A DNA stretch of 55,502 nucleotides. It comes from Pseudomonadota bacterium. GTDB taxonomy: Bacteria > Pseudomonadota > Gammaproteobacteria > Xanthomonadales > Xanthomonadaceae. The stretch lies in NCBI GenBank assembly GCA_023388955.1, contig JAEWFH010000073.1, positions 1 through 55,502 on the forward strand, read 5' to 3'. The notes under the pieces were generated by a model. That model did no database searches, was not told where the DNA came from, and worked only from the letters and a program-made list of their open reading frames with translations. Both the position numbers and the translations under genes were made by a program. Positions 24,753-32,820 of the stretch are shown one piece after another (positions within the stretch are counted from its first letter, which is position 1; each line of letters starts with the position of its first letter).

Positions 24753-25415
24753 CTAGGCCACGTGCGCGATCACGGCCAGGAAGTGCGAGACGCTCCCGGC
24801 CAGCACGAACAGGTGCCACACCGCGTGCGAGTAGCGCATCGACGGGCGGTGATAGAACAGCGTGCCTGCGGTGTAGAACACGCCGCCGGCCAGCAGCCAG
24901 CCCAGTTCCCAGCCATCGAGCGCCCCCAGCAGCGGCTTGATCGCCACCACCACCAGCCAGCCCATGCCGACGTAGATCAGCGTGGACAGCACCCGCAGGC
25001 GCCCGGTGAAGAACAGCTTGAACACGATACCGGCCAGGGCCAGCGTCCAGATGGCGGCGAATAGCCCCCAGCCCCAGGGCCCGCGCAATCCCACCAGGGT
25101 GAACGGAGTATAGGTGCCGGCGATCAGCAGGTAGATGGCGCAGTGGTCGCAGACCTTGAGCCGGGCGCGTGCGATCGGGGAGGGCGTCGCGTGGTACGCG
25201 GTGGACGCCACGTACAGCAGCAACAGGCAGACACCGAAGGTGATCGCGCCGGCCAGCTGCCAACCGTCCCCGCGCAGCGCGGCCAGCCAGACCATCACCA
25301 CGCCGCCGGCGAACGCGGCCACCGCGCCAATACCATGGGTCAGCGTGTTGGCCAGCTCTTCCCCCGGCGGATACACGACCGGGGATGGAGAAGGCCGGGA
25401 TGCGTGCGGGTCCAT
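24753..25415 (-). CDS. trhA: Hemolysin III/TrhA (PAQR) family membrane protein
   Basis: Seven-helix membrane protein of the hemolysin III family, 220 residues from the ATG at 25415, which has AGGA at a good distance. Conserved zinc-site residues appear in EELANTLTHGIGA, STAYHATPSP, LKVCDHCAIYLLIAGTYTPF and YSHAVWHLFVLAGSVSHF. E. coli TrhA is linked to membrane energetics. No hemolysin activity should be inferred. It is divergent from the GT9 gene. Confidence 0.92.
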   Translation of the reverse strand: MDPHASRPSPSPVVYPPGEELANTLTHGIGAVAAFAGGVVMVWLAALRGDGWQLAGAITFGVCLLLLYVASTAYHATPSPIARARLKVCDHCAIYLLIAGTYTPFTLVGLRGPWGWGLFAAIWTLALAGIVFKLFFTGRLRVLSTLIYVGMGWLVVVAIKPLLGALDGWELGWLLAGGVFYTAGTLFYHRPSMRYSHAVWHLFVLAGSVSHFLAVIAHVA

Positions 25416-25519
25416 GACGACCATCCTAGCGCGTATGGGTGCAGGTGCGAGCCGCCGGCCCGCGCGTCCGGCCGGCGCAGGCCATGCGAGAATCGGCGCG
25501 CCACAGGACCCGGAACGAC

Positions 25520-26626
25520 ATGTCGACGACACGCCCCACTTCCCGGACCCGCGACGACCGCGGCCCCCGCCACCGCCTCGCCCACTGGGCGGTGCAGCGC
25601 GCCTACGGCCATCGCAACGACATTTCCGACACCGCCGTCCCGGGGCGCGGCATCCACCGCATCCTCGTGGTCAAGGTCAGCCACACCCTGGGCAACACCC
25701 TGCTGCTGACCCCGCTGTTGCAGGAACTGGAAGCCCGCTTCCCCGGCGCCGAGGTCGACATCGTCACCCGCAACCCGGTGGCGGAGGCACTGTTCCCCGG
25801 TTACCCCAACGTGGGCCGCATCTTCCGCGTCCCCCGCCACGGTCTGCGCCAGCCGGGCACCATCACCGCGATGCTGCGCACCATCCGCGCCGCCGGCTAC
25901 GACCTGGCGATCGACGCCGACAAGCGCTCGCACAGCGGCCGCCTGGTCACCAACCACGCCCGCGCCCGCCACACCGTGGGGTTCATCAGCAGCAAGCAGC
26001 GCGGCCACGTCACCCACCCGGTCCCGCTGCCCGACAACCGCCCGCGCGAAAGCCTGCTGCCGGTCTACCTGCTCCGCCAGGCCATGGGCGACGGCAACAC
26101 CGTGCAGTGGCCCAGCCCCGACCTGCGCATCACCCGCGAGGAGCGCCAGGCCGGCCACCGCCAACTGGAGCGCCTGCTCGATCCCTCGCCGGCCCCCGGC
26201 GCCGAACCCCCGCCTCTGCGCCGCCCGGTGCTCGGCATCTTCGCCAACGCTACCGGCGACAAGCTGATCGCCGGCGACTGGTGGACCCGTTTCCTGGCCG
26301 AACTGGCACCCGCCTGCCGCAGCCACGACATCATCGAGATCGTCCCGGCCTTCGGCCGTTCCATGCTCGACGACCGCTACCCGGCCTACTTCAGCACCGA
26401 CATCCGCAAGCTCGCCGGGGTGCTGTCGGCACTGTCGGTCTACCTGAGCGCGGACTGCGGGATCATGCACCTGGCCAATGCCTCGGCCCCGCGCTCGATC
26501 GGGCTGTTCGACCAGACCGATCCGGCCGAATGGGGGGTCTTCGGGCCAGGCCACCACAACGTGCGCCACACCAACCGTGCTCCGGAAGACGTGGCACGCG
26601 AGGTGGCATCCCTCATAGCAAAGTAG
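25520..26626 (+). CDS. Glycosyltransferase family 9 (heptosyltransferase-like)
   Basis: A 368-residue GT-B fold enzyme of the ADP-heptose:LPS heptosyltransferase family, probably acting in LPS or surface glycan synthesis. The N-terminal domain shows ILVVKVSHTLGNTLLLTPLL and GAEVDIVTRNPVAEALF; the C-terminal part has LGIFANATGDKLI and the nucleotide-sugar motif LSADCGIMHLANASAPRSIGLF. It stands outside a LPS cluster. The stop TAG falls inside the GTAG of the REP-like repeat at 26623. Confidence 0.88.
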   Translation: MSTTRPTSRTRDDRGPRHRLAHWAVQRAYGHRNDISDTAVPGRGIHRILVVKVSHTLGNTLLLTPLLQELEARFPGAEVDIVTRNPVAEALFPGYPNVGRIFRVPRHGLRQPGTITAMLRTIRAAGYDLAIDADKRSHSGRLVTNHARARHTVGFISSKQRGHVTHPVPLPDNRPRESLLPVYLLRQAMGDGNTVQWPSPDLRITREERQAGHRQLERLLDPSPAPGAEPPPLRRPVLGIFANATGDKLIAGDWWTRFLAELAPACRSHDIIEIVPAFGRSMLDDRYPAYFSTDIRKLAGVLSALSVYLSADCGIMHLANASAPRSIGLFDQTDPAEWGVFGPGHHNVRHTNRAPEDVAREVASLIAK

Positions 26627-26781
26627 GTCCTTCCCGCGCACGCGGGGAGCCATGCTTCTGCGATCCCCCGCCCTCTTCGGAGCCTTCGCGGGGAGGTGGC
26701 TGCCATGGACGATTGATGGGGCTTCGGATGTGGGGGGGCAGATATCACCGGATATGGCTCCCCGCGTGTCCGGGTCCCTAC
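26623..26781. repeat. Inverted pair of GTAG-led REP-like repeats
   Basis: Two copies of a REP-like element face each other across about 100 bases. Each starts AAGTAGG, followed by a GC-rich stem and the shared 15-mer CACGCGGGGAGCCAT (26639-26653; reverse complement at 26754-26768). The GTAG is the recognition tetranucleotide of REP elements acted on by RAYT transposases in Stenotrophomonas and others. The TAG of each GTAG is the stop codon of the flanking gene (GT9 at 26624, UbiB-like at 26778). The 26654-26753 interval has further short GC inverted repeats and no gene. No RAYT gene is in the window. Confidence 0.6.
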
Positions 26782-28460
26782 TTCCCGCCGCCGCTGCGCC
26801 AGATGGAGACGACCAGCCACGCCCCCGCGATCGCCGCGCCGACGAAACCGAGCAGCCCGAACAACGGCAGCCCCAGCAGCGTCGGCCCGCCCTCGACCGT
26901 CAGCGCGATCGATGAACCCACGATCAGCGCGGCCAGTACCACCCCAACCGTCAGGCGGTTGGCGGAGTGCTCGACCTGCGCGCCGAAGCGCTGCAGGTGG
27001 TCGATGTCGACGTGGAGCTTGAGGCTGCCGGCACGGGCCGAGCGGAGCAGCCGCTTGAGGTCGCGCGGCAGGGTCGACAGCAGGTGGCCGGCGTCGGTCA
27101 GCACGCGCAGGCCCTCGTTGGCCAGGCGCACCGGGGAGTAGCGGTCCGCCATCGCTCGGCGCAGGAAAGGCTCGGCCTCGCGGGCCATGTCGAAGTCCGG
27201 GTCCAGCTGCCGCCCCAGCCCTTCCAGGGTGACGAAGACCTTGATCAGCAGGGCGAGTTCGGCGGGCAGCACCAGGTGGTTCGCGCGCAGCAGCGCGGTC
27301 ACGTCCAGCAGCATGCCGGCCAGGTCGAGCTGGCCAAGCGGCACGCCGTGGAAGCGGTCGAGCAAGTCGTCGACCTCCAGCAGCAGCTGGTCCTCGCCCT
27401 CCCCCGGCTTGCGGCTCCAGTCCAGCAGCAGGTCGGCCACGCGGCTGCTGTCCCGGCGCACCATCGCGTCCAGCAGCGCGACCACCTCGAGTCGGCGCTG
27501 TTCGCCCAGCCGGCCCACCATGCCGAAGTCGATCAGGCCGATCCGGTCGCCGGGCAGCACCATCACGTTGCCGGGATGCGGGTCGGCATGGAAGAAGCCG
27601 GTGGTGAACATCATCCGCAGCACCATCCGGGCACCACGACGCGCGACCTGTTTGCGGTCCACGCCGGCGGCGTCCAGCGTGGCGACGTCGCCCACGCCGG
27701 TGCCGTCGAGGAAGTCCTGCACGTTGAGCTCCTCGCAGGTGTACTCCCAGTACACGCGCGGGATCACCAGGTGCTCGAAATCCGACAGGTCGGCGGCGAT
27801 GCGCTCGGCGTGGCGGCACTCGGCGGCCAGGTCGAGCTCGCGCGAGAGCGAGGCGCGGAACTGGCGGACCATCGCCCGCGGCTGGAACTGCCGCAGGTCC
27901 GGGAGATGGTCCTCCACCACCTGCGCGGCGCGGCGCAGCAGGCGCAGGTCGGCATCGACCACCCGGCGGATGCCCGGGCGCCGCACCTTGACCACCACCT
28001 CGGTGCCGTCGTGCAGGCGCGCCCGGTAGACCTGGGCAATCGAGGCGGCAGCGAGCGGCACGCGATCGAAATGCGCGAACACGTTCTCCGGCTCGTCGCC
28101 CAGCGCGTCCACCAGGTGGGTGTGGATCTGTTTCCACGGCACCGCCGGGGCCTGGTTCTGCAGCTTGCCGAACTCGGCGATCCACTCCGGCGGGAACAGG
28201 TCGACGCGGGTCGCCAGCACCTGGCCGAGCTTGACGAAGGTGGGGCCCATTTCCTCGAGTGCGCGCCGCACCCGTACCGGTGCGGGCAGCTCCACCCGCG
28301 CCTCCAGGTCCTGCACCGGCAGTACCCGGCCCGCGCTGTGCAGCAGCCGGCCCACGCCCAGGCGCCGCACGAAGTCGCCGAAGCCATGGCGGATCAGGAT
28401 CCCCGCAATCTCCTGCAGGCGGCCCAGGTCGCGCGTGGCACTGAGGCTTTCCACCAGCAT
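26778..28460 (-). CDS. UbiB/ABC1-family atypical kinase
   Basis: A 560-residue ABC1/ADCK protein, related to UbiB that supports ubiquinone synthesis. The family KxGQ motif is VKLGQVLATRVDLFP, with the ATP-binding lysine in VVVKVRRPGI, ECRHAERIA, the catalytic GFFHADPHPGNVMVL and the metal-binding LIDFGMVGRL. Two C-terminal membrane helices (about 505-555) anchor it. The ATG at 28460 is chosen because the family begins near LSATRDLGRLQEIAG and a longer start would abut the divergent patatin gene. Not in a ubi cluster, so the quinone role is inferred. Confidence 0.88.
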   Translation of the reverse strand: MLVESLSATRDLGRLQEIAGILIRHGFGDFVRRLGVGRLLHSAGRVLPVQDLEARVELPAPVRVRRALEEMGPTFVKLGQVLATRVDLFPPEWIAEFGKLQNQAPAVPWKQIHTHLVDALGDEPENVFAHFDRVPLAAASIAQVYRARLHDGTEVVVKVRRPGIRRVVDADLRLLRRAAQVVEDHLPDLRQFQPRAMVRQFRASLSRELDLAAECRHAERIAADLSDFEHLVIPRVYWEYTCEELNVQDFLDGTGVGDVATLDAAGVDRKQVARRGARMVLRMMFTTGFFHADPHPGNVMVLPGDRIGLIDFGMVGRLGEQRRLEVVALLDAMVRRDSSRVADLLLDWSRKPGEGEDQLLLEVDDLLDRFHGVPLGQLDLAGMLLDVTALLRANHLVLPAELALLIKVFVTLEGLGRQLDPDFDMAREAEPFLRRAMADRYSPVRLANEGLRVLTDAGHLLSTLPRDLKRLLRSARAGSLKLHVDIDHLQRFGAQVEHSANRLTVGVVLAALIVGSSIALTVEGGPTLLGLPLFGLLGFVGAAIAGAWLVVSIWRSGGGK

Positions 28461-28519
28461 GTCGATCTCCGTTGCGTGCCGGTACCCTAGCACCAGCAAA
28501 GCATCAGCAAGGATCATCG

Positions 28520-29455
28520 ATGAGCCACCCCAGCAAGCCCCGCATCGGTCTCGCCCTGGGGGGCGGCGCGGCGCGTGGATGGGCCCACATCGGGGTGATC
28601 CGGGCACTGGAGGAAGCCGGCATCCGGCCCGCGGTGATCGCCGGAACTTCGGTCGGGGCGCTGGTCGGGGCGGTGCATGCCGCCGGCCGGCTGGACTGGC
28701 TGGAGGAATGGGTGCTGGCGCTGGAGCGCCGCGAGGTGTTCTCGCTGCTGGACTTCGCCCTGGGTGGCGGGGTGATCCGCGGCGACAAGCTGATGGCCTT
28801 CCTGGCCGGGCAGCTGGGCGAGGCCCGCATCGAAGGCCTGTCCCTGGAATACGCCGCCACCGCCACGGTGCTGCAGACCGGCGCCGAAGTATGGCTGCGC
28901 TCGGGGCCGCTGCTGGACGCGGTCCGTGCCTCCATCGCCCTGCCCGCCCTGCTGCCGCCGGTGACCCGCGGCGAGCAGCTGCTGGCCGATGGGGGGCTGG
29001 TCAACCCGGTGCCGATCTCGGTGGCGCGGGCGATGGAGGCCGACGTGGTCATCGCCGTCGACCTGGCCAGTGACATCCTCGGCCGAACGCTGCAGCCGCC
29101 GGAGCCGAAAACCGGGAATGACTTCATGCAATGGCTCGGCCACCTGCTGCCCGGGTCCGGCGAGCAGGCCTGGTCGCCCTCGATGCTCAGCGTGGTCACC
29201 GCCAGCATCGACATCATGCAGGTGCGCATCACCCGCAGCCGGATGGCGGGTGACCCGCCCGATATCGCAATCACGCCGCGGCTGGGCTACCTGGGGCTGA
29301 TGGACTTCCACCGCGCCGCGGAGGCGATCCAGGCCGGTCGCGACGCCGTCGCACTGGCCATGCCGGCCCTGCGCGCCAGTGGACTGGCGACCTTGCCCGA
29401 GCACGCCCCGGCGGCGGCACCGGTACTGGCCACGCCGCCCCTGCCCGAGCCGTGA
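28520..29455 (+). CDS. rssA: Patatin-like phospholipase (RssA type)
   Basis: Serine lipid hydrolase of 311 residues. The oxyanion-hole block GLALGGGAARGWAHIGV (residues 10-26), the nucleophile S44 in GTSVGAL and the dyad aspartate D156 in LLADGGLVNPVP are all present. No signal peptide. AAGGA precedes the ATG. E. coli RssA is of this size; physiological substrate is unknown. The C-terminal 30 residues are Ala/Pro-rich. Confidence 0.93.
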   Translation: MSHPSKPRIGLALGGGAARGWAHIGVIRALEEAGIRPAVIAGTSVGALVGAVHAAGRLDWLEEWVLALERREVFSLLDFALGGGVIRGDKLMAFLAGQLGEARIEGLSLEYAATATVLQTGAEVWLRSGPLLDAVRASIALPALLPPVTRGEQLLADGGLVNPVPISVARAMEADVVIAVDLASDILGRTLQPPEPKTGNDFMQWLGHLLPGSGEQAWSPSMLSVVTASIDIMQVRITRSRMAGDPPDIAITPRLGYLGLMDFHRAAEAIQAGRDAVALAMPALRASGLATLPEHAPAAAPVLATPPLPEP

Positions 29456-29516
29456 TGGTCACGGCCAGCCGACACCGGCACGCCTAGATTGGCGACGAAC
29501 CGCAAGCGAGGACGCC

Positions 29517-29834
29517 ATGCAGATCCAGATCAACACCGACAACCACATCGACGGCCACGAGGCCCTGCAGTCACGCGTGGAAGGCATGATCGAGCAATAC
29601 CTCGGCCACCACTTCGACGGCCTTACCCGGATCGAGGCCTACCTGTCGGACGCCAATACCGTCGCCAAGTCCGGGGACAAGGACAAGCAGTGTGCGCTGG
29701 AAGCCCGACCACGCGGTTCGGGGCCGGTCGGCGCCACCCACCAGGACGAGGACATGGAAGGGGCCATCCGCGGCGCCTGCCAGAAGTTGCGCAAGCAGCT
29801 GGAAGAGCTGGCCGAGCGCCGCCGCGGGTACTGA
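29517..29834 (+). CDS. HPF/RaiA-type ribosome hibernation factor
   Basis: A 105-residue protein with the beta-alpha-beta-beta-beta-alpha pattern of short HPF: MQIQINTDNHIDGHEALQ, LTRIEAYLSDANT, CALEARPRG, then a long C-terminal helix AIRGACQKLRKQLEELAERRR that contacts 16S rRNA. It differs from canonical HPF by a gap in the middle, so ribosome binding is inferred. A TAGATT at 29491 is a -10 candidate. Start follows GCGAGGACGCC with modest Shine-Dalgarno. Confidence 0.8.
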   Translation: MQIQINTDNHIDGHEALQSRVEGMIEQYLGHHFDGLTRIEAYLSDANTVAKSGDKDKQCALEARPRGSGPVGATHQDEDMEGAIRGACQKLRKQLEELAERRRGY

Positions 29835-29885
29835 CCACGCGGCGTTGGCTAGACTGGCGCTCCCCGAATCCACCACTCCCTGCGC

Positions 29886-30506
29886 ATGCCGAACCACCTG
29901 CCGCCCTGGCTCGACAACTGGCTGGGCGTCGCCGCCCCCATCGGGCAGGTCCTGCTCATCCTGGTCGTGGCCTGGGTACTGGCCCGCATCGCCAGCCGGA
30001 TCATCCGCGAGACCACGGCGCGCTACGAACTGCCGCCACAACTGGCGATCGGTGCGCGGCGGATCCTGCGCTTCGTCATCTACGGTGCCGCGTTCCTGCT
30101 GATCCTGGAACGGCTGGGCGTCTCGGCGACGGTGCTGTGGACCGCGTTCACCGGCTTCGCGGCGGTGGGCGCGGTGGCGTTTTTCGCCGCCTGGAGCGTG
30201 CTGTCGAACATCTTCTGCACGATCCTGATCCTGACCACGCGCCCCTTCCGGCTGTACGACTACGTCGAGCTGCTTGAGAACGGGGAGAAGCCGGGCCTTC
30301 GCGGGCGCATCGTCGACATCCGGCTGGTCTACACCATCCTGCAGGAGACCGGCGGCGAGAGCGAAGGCACCACCCTGCAGGTCCCCAACAACCTGTTCTT
30401 CCAGCGCATCGTCCGCCGCTGGCACGGGGTCCCGCCCCCGCGCGCGGCCCCCAACCTGGAGCTGCCACGGGAGAAACCCGCGTTGCTGGAGCTGCCGGAG
30501 GCCTAG
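29886..30506 (+). CDS. MscS-family small mechanosensitive channel
   Basis: A 206-residue channel. Three membrane helices are visible: GQVLLILVVAWVLARIASRI, LRFVIYGAAFLLILERLGV and the pore-lining AFTGFAAVGAVAFFAAWSVL followed by SNIFCTILILTTRPFRLYDYVEL, the MscS beta-domain start. The cytoplasmic vestibule is short and ends QVPNNLFFQRIVRR. It is about two thirds of E. coli MscS. The stop overlaps the DksA-type gene end by 4 bases on the opposite strand. Confidence 0.88.
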   Translation: MPNHLPPWLDNWLGVAAPIGQVLLILVVAWVLARIASRIIRETTARYELPPQLAIGARRILRFVIYGAAFLLILERLGVSATVLWTAFTGFAAVGAVAFFAAWSVLSNIFCTILILTTRPFRLYDYVELLENGEKPGLRGRIVDIRLVYTILQETGGESEGTTLQVPNNLFFQRIVRRWHGVPPPRAAPNLELPREKPALLELPEA

Positions 30507-30769
30507 CGCAGCTGGCTGTCCTTGCTGCCGCGGCGGTTGTAACCGCTACCGGCCTGTTCCTCGCGGTCCGCCGCGTCCTGGCAGGCGACGCACAGCCGCA
30601 CGCCGGGAACGGCGTCGCGACGCGCCTGCGGGATGGGCGCATCGCATTCTTCGCAGTGTTCCAGTCCCGGCCCCTGCCGCAGCCGCGCCCGGGCACGCTT
30701 GATCGCGTCCGACACCGTGGCATCGATCTGGTCCTGTACCGCGCCGTCGCCCGCCCAGCCCGTGGCCAT
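30503..30769 (-). CDS. DksA/TraR-type zinc-finger protein (YbiI-like)
   Basis: An 88-residue protein with a single C4 zinc finger, CEECDAPIPQARRDAVPGVRLCVACQ, typical of TraR/DksA short proteins that bind the RNA polymerase secondary channel. The N-terminal half is a short helix, GAVQDQIDATVSDAIKRAR, so the coiled coil of full DksA is missing, like YbiI and TraR. GGAGG precedes the ATG at 30769. A transcription role is inferred. Confidence 0.88.
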   Translation of the reverse strand: MATGWAGDGAVQDQIDATVSDAIKRARARLRQGPGLEHCEECDAPIPQARRDAVPGVRLCVACQDAADREEQAGSGYNRRGSKDSQLR

Positions 30770-30908
30770 GGCAAACCTCCACAACACCCGTCATTGCAGG
30801 CCGACAGGATAGCCGGGGGGCACTGAACCGGCACCCCGGGGGTGCTAGGCTGCGGCACCACCGGCCGCGACGAGGGGCGACCGGACGAACCGGAGAGGGG
30901 AACACGCG

Positions 30909-32462
30909 GTGGCGCGCGCCTTGCGCTGGATGTGGCTGGGACTGCTGGTGCCGGTGCTGCTGGTCGGCAGCGGCCTGCTGCTGGCCGACCACCTGACCCC
31001 GCCGGCAACCGGAGCGCCCTCGCACGCGTTGCCGGTCGCGGCCGCCGAAACCGTACTGGACCGCGAGCTCGCCCCGCTGCTGGAACGCGAGGCCGGCCGT
31101 ACCGGCGTACTGCTGCTCGCTGACGGACTGGAGGCCTTCGCCGCCCGCGCCACTGCCGCGCGCAAGGCCGGGCGCAGCCTGGACCTGCAGTACTACATCT
31201 GGAAGGACGACCTCACCGGCTGGCTGCTGGCGCGCGAGTTGCACGCCGCCGCCGAGCGCGGCGTGCGCGTGCGCCTGCTGCTGGACGACCTCAACGCCCA
31301 TGGCCTGGATCCGGAGTGGCTGGCGCTGGACGCCCACCCCAACATCCAGATCCGCCTCTACAACCCGTTCCGCAACCGCGAGGGCGCATGGCGGGTGGTG
31401 GAGATGGTGCAGCGGGTCTTCAGCCTCAACAGCCGCATGCACAACAAGGCCTGGATCGCCGACGGCCGGGTGGCGATCGTCGGCGGGCGCAACATCGGCG
31501 CGGAGTATTTCGCCGCCAACCCGGAGGTGAACTTCCGCGACCTGGACCTGCTGCTGTTCGGCCCGGCGGTCGGCCAGGCCTCGGCGATCTTCGACCGGTT
31601 CTGGAACAGCGATGCGGTCGTGCCGATCGACGCGCTCCACCCCATGACCGGCCCCGAACTGGAGCGCGTGGTCGCCGGATTCGAGCACGAGGCCGCCCGG
31701 CAACGCGCCGCCCCCTACCTGCAGCGTGTGGTCACCGCCGCCGGCCTGGTCGACTACCACGCCCGCACCCTGGAGCCATTCTGGACCGGCCAGGTCCGGA
31801 TCGCCTCCGACCCGCCGCGCAAGACCGACGACAACCGCGCCGAATGGCTGCTCGCACCACTGTTGGCGACACTGTCGGATGCGCGCGACTCGATCCAGCT
31901 GATCTCACCCTACTTCGTCCCCGGCGAGGTGGGCACGGCCGGCCTGGTGGAACTGGCGGAGGCGGGCGTGGAGGTCGGCATCGCGACCAACTCACTGGCC
32001 GCCAACGACGTGCCCCTGGTGCACAGCGGCTACATGCGCTATCGCGAACCGCTGCTGCGCGGCGGGGTCGGGCTGTACGAGCTGCGCGCCGAAGCCGGGC
32101 ACGAAAGCGCCGGCCTGCTGGGCAGCAGCGGCGCCAGCCTGCACACCAAGGCCTTCGTGGTCGACGACCGGCATGGCTTCGTCGGCTCGTTCAATTTCGA
32201 TCCGCGCTCGGCCAACCTCAACACCGAGATGGGCGTGCTGTTCGACGATCCGGACCTGGCCGCCGCGGTGCGCCAGGAGTACGAACGCCTCATCGCACCC
32301 GCGCAAAGCCATCGGGTGTCACTGGCGCCGGACGGCACGCTGCGCTGGCATGACGGGCTGGCCGATCCGCCCCGCGAACTGGACACCGAACCGCAGGCCT
32401 CCCCCTGGCTGCGCGCGGCGACCCGGGTGCTGGGCTGGCTGCCGCTGGAATCGCAGCTCTAG
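30909..32462 (+). CDS. Phospholipase D-family protein (cardiolipin synthase-like)
   Basis: A 517-residue PLD-superfamily enzyme with an N-terminal membrane anchor (LRWMWLGLLVPVLLVGSGLLLA). Two HKD motifs are present: HNKAWIAD (H178, K180, D185) and HTKAFVVD (H412, K414, D419) followed by GSFNFDPRSANLNTEMGVL. Both halves of the active site are intact, so phosphatidyl transfer (ClsC/YmdC-like) is likely. The start is GTG, with GGAGAGGGG 8 bases before. A TAGGCT at 30844 is a weak -10 candidate. Confidence 0.88.
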   Translation: MARALRWMWLGLLVPVLLVGSGLLLADHLTPPATGAPSHALPVAAAETVLDRELAPLLEREAGRTGVLLLADGLEAFAARATAARKAGRSLDLQYYIWKDDLTGWLLARELHAAAERGVRVRLLLDDLNAHGLDPEWLALDAHPNIQIRLYNPFRNREGAWRVVEMVQRVFSLNSRMHNKAWIADGRVAIVGGRNIGAEYFAANPEVNFRDLDLLLFGPAVGQASAIFDRFWNSDAVVPIDALHPMTGPELERVVAGFEHEAARQRAAPYLQRVVTAAGLVDYHARTLEPFWTGQVRIASDPPRKTDDNRAEWLLAPLLATLSDARDSIQLISPYFVPGEVGTAGLVELAEAGVEVGIATNSLAANDVPLVHSGYMRYREPLLRGGVGLYELRAEAGHESAGLLGSSGASLHTKAFVVDDRHGFVGSFNFDPRSANLNTEMGVLFDDPDLAAAVRQEYERLIAPAQSHRVSLAPDGTLRWHDGLADPPRELDTEPQASPWLRAATRVLGWLPLESQL

Positions 32463-32516
32463 TCCCGACCCTCGGCCCCCAGCCCCCAGCCCCCGGCCCC
32501 CGGCCCCCGGCCAGGC

Positions 32517-32753
32517 TCAGCCGCTGCAGCTGCCGCAGCACACCGAAGGCTGCCGGACCACGTCCTCCAGCGGCACCGGATGGCCGATGTCGGCCAGCAC
32601 CTGCACGATCTCGAACTCGTCGGCCGAGGTGGCCAGGCGGAGCGTGCCGGTCGCATCCACGTCGGCAAGTGCGGCCGGGTCGAGCTCCATCAGCCCTTCC
32701 TCGATGACCGCGATATCGACCTCAGGCTGTGACAGGCGTACGTGGAATTCCAT
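32517..32753 (-). CDS. Degenerate HMA-fold protein with CCGSC tail
   Basis: A 78-residue protein whose predicted strands and helices align along their length with the HMA protein at 3689: FHVRL/FEVEG, IEEGLMELDPAALADVDATGTLRL/IQQAVVAVDPTAQ..., and IVQVLADIGHPV/ALRALEDAGYPA. The CxxC loop is absent (LSQPEVD), but the C-terminus ends SVCCGSCSG, matching the paralogue's SDCCGGCS. Preceded by GGAGC and by an FNR-like box at 32807. Metal or thiol handling through the tail is inference. Confidence 0.7.
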   Translation of the reverse strand: MEFHVRLSQPEVDIAVIEEGLMELDPAALADVDATGTLRLATSADEFEIVQVLADIGHPVPLEDVVRQPSVCCGSCSG

Positions 32754-32806
32754 GGCAAGCTCCGGTAGTTGCCCCGCCATGATCGGCCCGCCATGCCACG
32801 GACTCA

Positions 32807-32820
32807 CTGACCTGGGTCAA
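32807..32820. promoter_or_regulatory. FNR/ANR-like box CTGACCTGGGTCAA
   Basis: Nearly symmetric: CTGAC-CTGG-GTCAA, one mismatch from TTGAC-N4-GTCAA, a variant seen for ANR/DNR-type regulators. It lies 53 bases before the HMA-like gene start at 32753 and overlaps the stop of the HDOD gene. Together with the site at 3606 it places both CCGxC proteins behind the same type of box. Confidence 0.42.
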
